From: Hyposmocoma kahamanoa
Lineage: Eukaryota > Arthropoda > Insecta > Lepidoptera > Cosmopterigidae
Length of the DNA stretch: 64,000 nt
Assembly (NCBI RefSeq): GCF_003589595.1
Contig: NW_020653337.1
Coordinates: 3,960,422 to 4,024,421, forward strand
Direction: 5' to 3'
Of the stretch, positions 44,648 to 55,628 are shown piece by piece. The notes under the pieces are model-generated. The model ran no database searches, was not told the DNA's origin, and saw nothing but the letters and a program-made list of their open reading frames with translations. Within the stretch, counting starts at the first letter, position 1; each line of letters starts with the position of its first letter. Both the position numbers and the translations under genes were made by a program.

Positions 44648-46794
44648 CTTTGACGACAGATTTATTATAATTCATAACCTACCCTAGCAGAGTTCTGAAA
44701 TAATTGAGATTTTCGTGGTAATATTTTTATAATATTCCAGTGGCACCATTCCTCCATCACAGCATCTAGCTTAGATCAGATTGTACTAAAAAAGTCGTGA
44801 ATCAGTCGGTAGTTACGCCGTTTTAAAACTGTAACGATGATTTACTGTTACCGCTGGAATAAAAATATAGAATAACAATTCTAGTTACGTGATAGTATAA
44901 ATTTATACTGGAAATAATTACGAAGATTTTTTTTTGTTCATTATGTTTATGACATCTACTGGTCACGTTATATTACATAAATAATCTACGACTAAAATGA
45001 CTTTCTTCTAACGTTCTTTCTTCATCACCATTTCTGTCTTCGTATTTTCTTCATAGTATACTTAAAATTAAAATAATCTTTGTAAAAACTGAACCTGTAA
45101 CTTCAAAAGCGCGCCATTTTCTTCCCTGCTTGGATACAAGTCCTTTGAGCCATGTCTTCGTTTAATTATGTTGGATTGGATTGACTCGGGATTGCTTAGA
45201 ACAGGCCGATACGGGTATTTTAGTTCGAGATTCGTATAATTTCGCGTTTTAATCTACGATTAAGGCACAACAGCACTATCATATTCCACTTTAAACTAGA
45301 TTTCACAAAATAATTTAAAGTCAAAATAAAAACGACACTTTTCCCTCCAAAAGGCCCAGAGCGAATCCCCTTTCAACCTTTTATTTTATGACCTAGAGCG
45401 TAGCAAATTAAGCCACTAATTCTTTTAAATCCAAAACAGATTTTTTTTATGTTTTCCCTGTCTTTCATTGAATTTTAATGTTTTCCCTGCCCCTTGTCTA
45501 CTGCGTTAACAAAACTTAGAATACACAAGTTTTAAAAAAGAATTGTTTTGACGTCGTTTTCTCTATTATTTTTATTTTCTCTAGGCTTTTTCATGTATAA
45601 TCCATAATAATTTGATACTACGATTCTCAGATTTATTGTTTTGTAATCTGAGCTACGATTCTTCAAAAAAAAATATGCACGATTGTTTGAAGTTGATTGA
45701 TCCATAAATGGTTAAAATTGCCACTAAAACGATTAATCACATAACGATCGGACGAACGTAACATGTGCATACATTTCAAGTCTTTGCTTTACTATTATAT
45801 TGCCAGGTCAATAAGTAACTTTATAGCGATAAAAAATTCTTTCAATCCCGCAACAAGGTTCAAATAGTTTGTAATAGTGGCAATACCAACTATACTACAT
45901 TGACGATCCATCGACGAACTAGCCTAATTAATTAGTCGCTTCTTTGTTTAGAAGATATCGATTAGAGTTTCAATTATTTTCATATGCAGGTAAATCATAC
46001 ACATAATGAAAAATGTGTACCTTTGGAAGGCTATAGTTCCAAATATTCGTTGTGAAATCACTCAAGGTATCGTATTCGTGGTGATTAAAATAATTTTGAA
46101 TTGATAGAGTGTAATAATAATAAATAAATATTTTGCTGTACCTTATCTACAGAGTTAATCTTACCAATTTATAATTGAATATGACTAGCGCTATAAACAA
46201 CAATAGTCATCGTTTATTCAAATAACTCATTCATTTATTATTCAATTATTCTGATCAATCGTCGTACGCGACTGTACTCCATGCGTCTCGTAAAGTATCA
46301 TTCATCTCGTTTAAGCCAGGAGCCCAACACGACATGCATACACTAATAATAAACAGTAAGCATAAATAATATCATTGCTAATAAATATCGATACGAAGAA
46401 GTGCCAACGCCTGCCCTTTATATTATGGCAATAGAGCACTAAAAACTTTTGCTTTTCTAATTTAATCAGGCACTTCGTAAAATTTTCAATCGCTTACATT
46501 TTTTAACTAATGCAGATAAGAAGCGTATACCTTTAATTCGTGAAAGTAGCAATTATTGGTAATACATACTTCTGGAAAACCCGCTAGCTTCATGCTGAAC
46601 AAAGTGGCGATCAGCCATCCTGATATCAGAACGGCTGGTCAATTATTTTTTTAAATTTTTCAGAATATATCAAAGGTAGCATTTCTTGAATATACACTTA
46701 GTGCCAGATGCCACAGACGACCAGCCATCCTGACGGTCACGAAAATCGTGAATTAGTTGGTTTTAGTCGCATAATTTTAAAATAATTTGTACTT
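44648..46794. other. intergenic, nothing recognised
   Basis: No gene, clear repeat copy or RNA gene seen between saal1 and La. Confidence 0.4.
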
Positions 46795-46915
46795 TACATA
46801 ATTAACATACGCTTCGTTACGTCACAGTGTAAAGCACATAGGAACTGTGGTTACGTCATGTACAATTCCGTTATAAAAATCCACTTCTATTTTGTTGCAA
46901 ATTGAGCTTAAGTTT
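46795..46915. repeat. family D arm, relic (reverse)
   Basis: gtacaattccgttataaaaa, then ttgttgcaaattgagctta resembles the reversed family D end. Strongly decayed. Confidence 0.35.
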
Positions 46916-48034
46916 AGTTTTCTACACCGTGTAGCCCGATATATAACTAATATAAATAGTATTATTTTACTACCATGAATAAAAGACAGTCATTAAGTTC
47001 AATTTTATTAAATCGAGTGTTTAACAGCATGGAGAAAGGAACACTTTAGACATATTTTAGTTTTTATACTTATTAAACTAAATGTATGTATGTACTAAAT
47101 ACTGAGAAGTTTGCTACACAAAATAGCATCTAGGTTCAGAAGTAAATTCAAAACCAGGTCACAATCTCGTATGTAAAAACTGTGCTGTGTATTTGAAAAT
47201 AATTTACATTGCTTAAAGTGCCTCAAAACATCGTTTTTAACGTGGCGTAAATATTATTCCACTCAAAGAAACGTCTTTCCAACTTGAGGTTTAGTCTTAA
47301 TATTACGAAATATAACATTTTATGGTGCCGTACATTTATTGGTAGTAACGCACTTCATAAATTGGCAACTTTCATGTCGCGAAGGGAGGAAAAAATCCGT
47401 TAACACGCCCAACATTCAAAACTAAATACCGGATGACGTGTCGCCTGCAATCAGACTGTCGGCTGACATGTTCGGTAACGAATGGGCCCTTAAGTGGTTT
47501 TGTAGTTCTTCGTTCAGGATTATGTAGTATTACACTAGACACAGATTAATTCACCAGACTTGTGGCAGTGACTTACTGCCTGCAGTGTATGAATAAGTTC
47601 ATAAGTTAAAATATTAAACTACAGTACAGTAAGTAATTAATAAAAATTATGAAATTATTGTTAAAATGATGTCTGCTATCAGAAACACGTGAAAAAAACC
47701 TTTAGATATCGCGTAGACAATCATCTAATATGGATTACAAAAACAAAATCCGTCATCAAATGTTCAAACATTCGAATTTTATTTATTTTTATTCTGTCAG
47801 ACAGTTTTAAAACATTTTATTTTAAAAAATACACAGGGCAGGCAGAGGCTCTCAATTCTAAAATTGAGTTTGCTTACATGACTATAGAGTGCCATTTGTA
47901 CCACAGCACACACAATTACAAGTCATCAATGTAGTGAAACTTTCTATCCATACAATGTCGAATTATCTATATATAACGAAAAAACGGTAATCCAGCCTTA
48001 AAATAATAGCAACAGAAATAGGAATTGCGTGTAA
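46916..48034. other. region downstream of La
   Basis: Probably the La 3' UTR and intergenic DNA. A minus-strand AATAAA lies at 47778-47783 but cannot be tied to cleavage. Confidence 0.35.
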
Positions 48035-48369
48035 CTAACAATCGGCTTTAACCTTCCTCGACGGTTCATCACCATGCTGGTCTTGTTTCCTTTTTCTGCT
48101 TTGTTTGCCTTTGTAACCTCCCTTGTGTTTAAATTGCTTACTGAAGTTCTTTTGATTGTGTCGTTTCTTAACCATATCTTCAACGGTTCTTTTTAAGTAT
48201 TCTGTCTCTTCATCATCTTCTAGGAGCTTGAACACAACATCAGCATCACCAATTTTGACTTTGCCATCTGGAAACTTTTCAGCGAATTCTTTAGCTGCAT
48301 TCTCTTTGGCGAGACGTACCCAGCCTTTCGTGTCACCGACTTTGAAGTCTATATATGCGACATCAACTT
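48035..48369 (-). CDS. La: La exon 6 (xRRM and basic tail)
   Basis: Acceptor ttacag. It encodes VDVAYIDFKVGDTKGWVRLA, an xRRM helix with EYLKRTVEDMVKKRHNQK, and a basic C-terminus ending KVKADC before TAG at 48037-48035. Confidence 0.92.
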
Positions 48370-51300
48370 CTGTAATAAAAACATATGTCGTAAAAAGTCT
48401 GAACTTAAAACAGTTAGTGGATTTTTCAAATTTGATCCAAGCACACATAATATTGCAGAAGCCACAAACGATATGTTCATGATTACACAATCAATTGAAA
48501 ATTTATGAGATTTTTTATTAATTTACTTGTATTGTTATGAATATTAAATATTTACTATTGCATTTTGCTATGACATTTATTTATTTTTAAGAAATTCTCG
48601 ACTAGTTCGTTATAATATAATCATTAATACGAAGAGAGAATACAGAAAAATTTGTTCAGTCTGACAGGATCTTGTGTCTGTATGTTGTTTGGAGAAAAAC
48701 CTTCATAGATTTCTCACAAACACAAAGAAATGCGCGCGTGCGCACGTGCGTGCGCCTGATGGTTAGCTACACGCCTGTCCATAACAGTTACAGTGCCACT
48801 CAGAGCTTGTAAAGATCTGAGACGTAAGTTGACAAGTCCCATGTGCACCACCAATTTCACCAGCACCCTTACCCTTCAGAACTGGAACACAGTAATCTAA
48901 AATTACTGCTTGCGGCAGAAATAGGTAAGGTGGCAGTACTACCCTGGACTAACTCTTTCACAAGGACCTCAGCTCTACTGCTACTAAAGGTCAATACAGT
49001 AAATAATCTTCTGTGCTCAAAATGTCATGCATGAAAAATACTTAGTTGTAAGCTCAATATGACTGTATCTAACTTACCGAGAGCAACCAATGCCTCCTTA
49101 ATGTTCTCTCTCTTTGTGGTATCTGCTGCTTCACTGAAATACAGTACAGTTCCTTTGGGCAGTTTCAACTCTTCTTTCTCTTTTTCAAACTGGAAAATTA
49201 GAATTAACATAAAATAAATAATATTTAACAAATCCAATCGAAGAATTCATGAAAATACAGGAAAGAGAGACTATCGACACAACATAAAAGACTAGACATA
49301 ATCATCCCAACTGCAGTACAAACATATTGTAATGATGACAGTCTGTACTTCCTTCTAGAGAAATTCATGCACTCTAAAGCATGAAACATAGAAAAAGCTA
49401 TACTCAATATTGTAGCTCTTCTATCTTGACATTATCAATGAACAACTCCTAATATCTTGTATATTCTTTTCAGAATGACCTGCAGCCTTTTGAATGAGCA
49501 ATAAAATTTAAAACTTGATTTCAAGCGTAATTTGGTTTTTATGAAATAAAGACATTTTGAAAGAAATTAAACTTTCATTACTTACAGCTGCCTCTTTCTG
49601 TTTATGTTTCTTATCTCGTTTCTCTTTCTTCTCAGAATATTCTTCCTGCTTCTTCTGGAAATAGGCCTCTTGTGAGAGGATCAACAAGTCTGTCTCTCCA
49701 TATTTAAGGTCCTTGTTTTCTAAGAATTTCACTGCCTAGAATAATAAAGCAAATTAGATACATTATTTTGCATATGTATGTGTTGAACATACTGCCATAG
49801 ATGTGATACTGTCACCAACTACGGTGGCCGAATGGTTACCCCGGTCTGACATGCAGAGGTCCCGGGTTCGATTTCCGGAGGGGTAGAAAGATTTGTATGG
49901 CCTACATTTCTCTCGTAAATTTGGGTGTAATTTGTGCTTGACCATGTGTGTCTATGGCACTCGCGACACAGGTTTCCCTAGTGCGGGCCTATGAGTGTGT
50001 ACAATATAAATTATCATACATTGTAAATTTAAAATAATACAGCACCAAACAAAAAAGACATTCCTGACCTGTTCTTTGTTCTTGAAAGTGACAAAAACTG
50101 ATCCCTTGAAGATTCGTTGCTTCTTTGATCTATCAAGATATTTTCTCATGACGATATTCTCCACGTCTCCATGCTGTTTAAAGAATTTTAACAATTCATC
50201 GAGTTTCGAATCTTTTGGAAGGCCTTTAGTGTATACTGTACGTCCTTGGAGTTCTTTGCGACGTTCCTCATTCATTTCCGGAACTGGCATTTCAGGACTT
50301 CTGCGAATCTTCTGGTTATCTTCTGATAACTGTATAAAAAAAGCATGATTAAATGTACGTAGATAATTGTGAACCCCAGTTTTACTACTCCATATTTGTT
50401 TTATGTCTTAACAATGTGCACATACATTTATGAAGTTACCCAGTAGGTTAGACATTTTCCACATTGAATGATAGGGTGGAGACCTGAAGCTCTAAATCAC
50501 AATATCTCATTTCAATGAACAGAGATGCAGTTTTAACTAATTTGGTGGATATGACGACGGCTTTCGATTTCGTGTCACATAAGTTAATATGCAACAAAAT
50601 ATAAGAGTACTGTTTGATAGGACTCGCTCACGACCTAATAGTCTTATCTTGAAAAACGCCAACAGTAAAAACATACTATCTATACAGACGCAAACATGGA
50701 TAAAGTATTAAAATCAAGTATGATGAATTTGTGGAGTACCGCAGGGTAGTATTTTAGGGCTGCCGTTATTCATACTATATATTATTAACGATTTGTTAGT
50801 CCACGTTAAACGAGATTGTCCTCTTTGGTGACGATTCCTTTATGGTAGTCAAAATTATAATGAATACTAATTAAATTTAACTAAAGCACTACCCTTCCCG
50901 ATATACTTGAATGGTTACTATATAATCAAATAATTTCGTAGTGAATTTAGATAGACAAAATCTGTGTGCTAGAAAAATTCTGTGTGCTACAATCGAGACC
51001 TAAGAATTTGAACAGTGAATTAGGAAGGATACAGTATTACTTAGATTGGCGAGATAAAATGTTGGTATTATTCTTGTTGGTCATTTAAGCCAGGCACATA
51101 TTAACTTAAATAATAAGCTAGTAGATATACATGTAAATAAACAAAAGGCGGCTGTTTGTGCATATCATATGGCAACTAGATATTTTAGAAAACTATAAAA
51201 ACAAATAAAAATATGGACCAAACAACGCCTTATAATGGTATTTTAGAGAAAAACAGTATTTGTATTAGCTTCAAAATTATTCAATATATCCAGGTAAAAC

Positions 51301-54300
51301 AACTAAATTGTATACAATTTTTACATCTATTTTGGTTTTCTTGATTATTTTTCTTATTATTTAGTGCATAGACAACATACCTATAAGCCTATTTCATTAT
51401 ATTCATTATGTCTGTAAGCCTAGTATTTGGCCAGGCACAGTGAAACATACTATTTTGTTATTGTCAACTTCTATACTCTATTTAGTAACAGTAGAGTTCC
51501 CTGTGTAAGAGTTCGTCCAGGAAAGTGTTGCTACCTTTGCCACCTTACATACTACTGCCGCCAAGCAGTAATGCGAGCATTATTGCGTTTGGTTTTTTAA
51601 GGGTAAGTGTTGGTGAAATTACAGGCACATAGGACTTGTTAACTTATATGTTTTCGATGACGGGTGCAGTACTAGTGGCCTTCAGATTTTTGCGATAATA
51701 TTGAATGAAGCTATGAGTGGCACTGCAACTGCTATGGACAGGCGCGTTGCTTATCACCAGGTGCACGACTTGTTCGTACCATCACTTGATATCATAAAAA
51801 AATACAATCCGTGTTAAGGTACAAATAATTGTAACTTCAGTCACCAATATTTGCAAACATATGTCACAATGCTATACTGTGTTTTATCCGCTCAATTTGT
51901 GTATTGTGAAGAGACATTTACATAGGAAATTAAACTAGTTTTCCGGGTTTAAATTGCGTATATTTGTTTTTTCAAACAAACCGATATTTCGGGCCCTTTA
52001 CAGGTCCCATGGTCACGGTTGACTGAGGTGGTAGTCATCAACCAGTTGTGCCTAATATTAATGCAAAACATTTTTTATCAATTAATAATGGAAATTAAAA
52101 TAAATTAAAACATATTAATTAGTACTGCAGTCTTATGTCTGTTTGGGATTTTTCATCAGAGGAAATACTGGATCCCAAACTGGTGGCACAGAGAAACCAT
52201 CTTCCCTGTTGAAATTAGGATGTTTTTTAATTTCAATGGCTTTTTTAGTTTCATTTCCTATGTGTAACAATCGCGAAAACCTCGATATGAGACATATACA
52301 TGTTAAACATAATGTGGACATAAATAAATAAAATAATATTTTTATAAAATTTTTGAATTTATAATTATACCTCGATTATTCCAGACGTAGACTTGCTCAA
52401 TGCATTAGCAATGACTTTTGCGTCTTTGCTCAGTTTGGCTAGCCGATTAAAACGGGCAAGCACATCCAACGGAACCCACCCATCATCAAGCTTTATTTGC
52501 TCACGAAGAAACTTGTCACGGGCAAGGTTCATATCACCTATGGAAAAATAAAGAGATTACAGTATTCTTTTACCAGCATTTCAGCCAAAAAACTAGTGTA
52601 GTTAGAGAGAGAATTAGAAAAATACAGTGTTTATGCACAGCAAATATGGACTACAATGTTAACAGATCAGGGGGCCTACCATAACCTTCCCAAAAACAAT
52701 CTTATTTCAATGTAAGCTTAAAGTAAGCTTATTATAATATTACTCATATCCGTACCATGACGAACCTGTCAACCAAGTAATATATTATTGCAAAAGTAAT
52801 TGAAAAAATGAATGATTCCCAATATTGTCTATTCCTTACTAAAAATAGTAAAGAGATAACGCTATGTGAACTATATAATGCCATCTATTTTCTTTTTGAT
52901 GTTCCGAATCGTGTTATCGTAGTATAATGTTTAAGTACTTAATGTTATTTACATTCAGAGAATTTTGACTGTTAAAAAAAGAAAAGTATGTAATAATAAA
53001 ATCTATTAAAATTAAATTGTTGTCAATAATTATATTGCATTTTCATGAACAAAAATAAATAAAACAAGTTGAGTCTTGATTGTACACGTTGTGATTTCGG
53101 AACTGTAGTCTAGTGTCAACTGTTAGTTTCGCCAAGGAGCATATAGTTGGCGCTGTCATAATTTTATGAAATAAACATCGCGTATTGTTATTTAATGAGA
53201 AATTATTTCCTATGTGCTATTATGTAAATAAATAAGTTCGACTTAACTTTTAATAATAAATAAAGAAAATAATATTGTTTCCATTGCATCCGTGTATCTA
53301 TTTAATGATTGCTAACCTTGACATAAGAGTAATATTACTTTAATGTTAAAGTCGCGTCATAGTACGAACTGAGTGAATGAATAGTGACAAAGCTGCCAAT
53401 ATAACATCATAGTTTTAACATTACAATAAGCTTACTTTAAGCACGTTATGGTATGAAAAATCAATGTAAGGTTAAAGTAATATTGTTTTAAGAGGTTGTG
53501 GTAAGCTCCAGCACGAGAAATATATTAAAGAAATTATTTCACACCTAAATCAGTACAGATTTTAGGAAGAATAAGATATAATTAAAAGCTTCACGAAAAT
53601 GAAAAGCTATACGAAAATTTTGACAATATTATTAATTTTTATGGACAACTCACATTCGACCATAAAATGAACTATGTCAAAATGGTTTTCTACTGTCCGG
53701 CAGTTCAACTTGAGAATGCAGAACTACCACAAAGTGACTGTGTGAATTATTTGGAGTTACATCTTGATCAGAGACTAACATGGAAACAGCACATAAAGGA
53801 TAAACGAGAGGAACTCAGCCTGCGATACAAAAATCTGTACTGGCTGGTCGGACGAAACAGCAAGCTGTCAATAGACAATGAACTGCTCATCTACAAAACA
53901 ACACTGAAGCCAGTATGGATGTATGGAATCCAAAGTGACATCACATTTTATTCTTTAAAATACTAAATTGTTATTAATTCTATTTTAAAAAACCTGTTCA
54001 TGTCAAATAATGTTAATAGTTTTTTTAAAATTTAATGGTATACCTCAATCAATCAATGGTATACCTATAATAATAGTGTACATAAAAACAACACAAATAT
54101 TAATTAAATTTTTATTGAATTGATATTCAATAATTTTTTGTGAAATTACTCCACTAGTTTGTTATAATTATTAATACACGGATCGAACACTCAGAAAAAA
54201 TTCCTTCGATCCATTCGGATTCGAACCAACGTCTTCTTGCATACCGTGCCGGACGCTATACCAACTAAGCCACGGAACGAACCAACGGACCTCACAAATC

Positions 54301-54981
54301 TTTCTATGTGCTTGCGTCGTGTCTTTGTACTTGGTCTTTCAACAACTTTTTAGTCGTAGCGCCATCTATGAGAAATCTATGACAGATTTATCACCCAGTT
54401 AGTACCTTTACAGCTACCAGTCCTGGCCACACAAATATTTTCAAAACTTTGCAACATGTGACATCATGATAGTGTATTATCGAAACGCAAGCATTAATTT
54501 GTGTCGGCGTGCATTTTTCACACAAATTTTGCATTAGATAGTTGTCAAATGCGTTTTTTGCTTCAATTATTCACAATTTCCAAAAATTATTTTTTCGAAA
54601 ACCTTTAATTTCCTAAAACTGAAAATTGGTAGGGGCGTTACTTTTCACTATATCTATCTCTAAAAAAAATTTGAACGCCCGACTCGACGTCAGCTGTTCT
54701 GAAGTGGAGCTGGTGTCTAGTCTGGATAAAATTATTTTAGCACAGAGATGAAATTTAGTCAATATTACTATTTAGAGCACACCAATGAGGCAGCATGTTC
54801 CATATATACGTGACACGAGTAGGAACTTCTAACCAAAGTATACATGCTAATTCGATACACAACTGGACTAACCAAAGTAATATTCCACCTGCTGGATAAT
54901 TGCACTTTCCAGTTCCGTTTCATCTTCAGCATTATTCTCCCGCTCCTTTCCGTTCTCACCGGCGACTTCTTGTTCAGTCAT
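48035..54981 (-). CDS. La: La ribonucleoprotein (SSB / La autoantigen homologue), six coding exons
   Basis: La binds the 3' oligo(U) ends of new RNA polymerase III transcripts and protects and chaperones them in the nucleus (family knowledge). Coding exons on the minus strand: 54981-54873, 52537-52371, 50329-50069, 49735-49586, 49189-49078 and 48369-48035. All have GT/AG borders and consistent phases, giving 377 residues. The La motif starts near residue 30 with QVEYYFGDMNLARDKFL; Q31, Y34, Y35, D44 and F46 match the oligo(U)-binding residues of human La. RRM1 begins near 122 (RTVYTKGLP) with KGSVFVTF as RNP1. A Lys/Glu-rich linker follows, then a C-terminal xRRM (GTVLYFSEA, AYIDFKVGDTKGWVRL) and a basic tail (GKQSRKRKQ) like a nuclear localisation signal. 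Introns hold SINEs, family A copies, a Penelope-like fragment and a LINE relic. Confidence 0.93.
48750..48988 (+). repeat. family A copy in La intron 5
   Basis: From cgcctgatggttagctacac to cagctctactgctactaaa; preceded by a short alternating gcgcgcgtgcgcacgtgcgtg-type purine/pyrimidine run. Confidence 0.75.
49078..49189 (-). CDS. La: La exon 5 (start of C-terminal xRRM)
   Basis: Acceptor ttccag, donor GTAAGT. It encodes FEKEKEELKLPKGTVLYFSE and ends EALVALG plus one base. Confidence 0.9.
49586..49735 (-). CDS. La: La exon 4 (charged linker)
   Basis: Acceptor ttctag, donor GTAAGT, 50 codons. It encodes AVKFLENKDLKY and a long Lys/Glu-rich helix ending KQKEAA. Confidence 0.9.
49815..49990 (+). 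repeat. tRNA-derived SINE, family C, in La intron 3
   Basis: ggtggccgaatggttac (A box) and gtcccgggttcgatttcc (B box), followed by agatttgtatggcctacatt. The second copy is at 60198. It does not fold into a full tRNA, so it is called a SINE. Confidence 0.7.
50069..50329 (-). CDS. La: La exon 3 (RRM1)
   Basis: Acceptor atacag, donor GTCAGG, 87 codons. It contains RTVYTKGLPKDSKLDELLKF and FKGSVFVTFKNKEQ, the RRM1 core. Confidence 0.92.
51491..51802 (-). repeat. family A copy in La intron 2
   Basis: From gtagagttccctgtgtaaga to atcacttgatatcataaaaa, near full length. Confidence 0.8.
51935..52330 (-). mobile_element. Penelope-like element fragment in La intron 2
   Basis: Minus strand encodes ETKKAIEIKKHPNFNREDGF, then PPVWDPVFPLMKN, the C-terminal part of the same GIY-YIG element type as at 8780-9420, followed by the shared tail. 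Confidence 0.6.
52371..52537 (-). CDS. La: La exon 2 (La motif)
   Basis: Acceptor ccatag. It completes Gly, then encodes DMNLARDKFLREQIKLDDGW and a stretch ending STSGIIE in phase 0. Confidence 0.92.
53640..53970 (+). mobile_element. Jockey-like LINE reverse transcriptase C-terminal relic in La intron 1
   Basis: Plus-strand translation contains NYLELHLDQRLTWKQHIKDK, YWLVGRNSKLSIDNELLIYK and KPVWMYGIQ. This matches the end of Jockey/CR1-type reverse transcriptases (LGV-x-LD-RLTW-x-x-HI, KLS-x-x-NKLLLYK, IWTYGIQLWG). Confidence 0.8.
54092..54432 (-). repeat. family B SINE in La intron 1
   Basis: Reverse copy with ggattcgaaccaacgtc and ccaactaagccacgg, and head gcgccatctatgagaaatc. Confidence 0.7.
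54873..54981 (-). CDS. La: La exon 1 (start codon, beginning of La motif)
   Basis: ATG at 54981. It encodes MTEQEVAGENGKERENN and an acidic run, then IIQQVEYYF, and splits the Gly codon at the GT donor (54872-54871). Confidence 0.9.
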
Positions 54982-55628
54982 TTTCACTAAAACATCAAAA
55001 TAATTAAATTACTTCAGATGACCACAAAAGGATTTAAGATGGCGCAACTTGATGATAATTACACTTACCAATAGTTTCCAACGACGATTAAGCAACGAAT
55101 AACGTTTAATTACAACTATATAGCACTACGATTGCTATTTAGTGGTAAACCACAATGTTTTTCGTTAAAAACACGTGTTTTTGCTACCACCAGCACCGGC
55201 GTCAAAAATGGTAGTTATGGGGGGGGTATGCTGCGCGGGGCTAGGGGGAAGGAAGGATTGTCAAATGTTTTCGTTCTGAAATCATTTCGAACATTCTCAA
55301 TTCTCACAAAAAAATTCAATCACACTTAACAAAATGATAGAAAAAATGACAAAAATCCTGTAATTATATTACATATGTGTGTAATATTATCTCCTTAAGA
55401 AATAAGCAGTGAAAAATGTATGATGAAGTTCATTGCGTCTATTTAATTTGTTTCCTTATTTTTTCAATGAAAATATATTCGTTCACTTTTCTAAACGATA
55501 TTGTGGTTGTCAATAAAACCGCTCGCTATTTATTGTAGCTAGATCTTTGCATTTTTCATAATTTTAACTCGTAAATGGAATAAGGCTCTTATATAGTACA
55601 TTAGTATATACTTGTCGACGATATAACA
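54982..55628. promoter_or_regulatory. shared 5' region of La (-) and asteroid (+)
   Basis: 647 bp between divergent start codons. It holds both 5' UTRs and probably a bidirectional promoter. A g-rich patch (tagttatggggggggtatg) lies near 55211. No clear TATA box or initiator could be fixed to either gene. Confidence 0.45.

Noticed and set aside
49820..49895. Possible tRNA gene (A and B box motifs near 49820 and again at 60200)
   Set aside because: The boxes are present but the flanks do not pair into an acceptor stem, and both copies continue into the same non-tRNA tail. They fit tRNA-derived SINEs.
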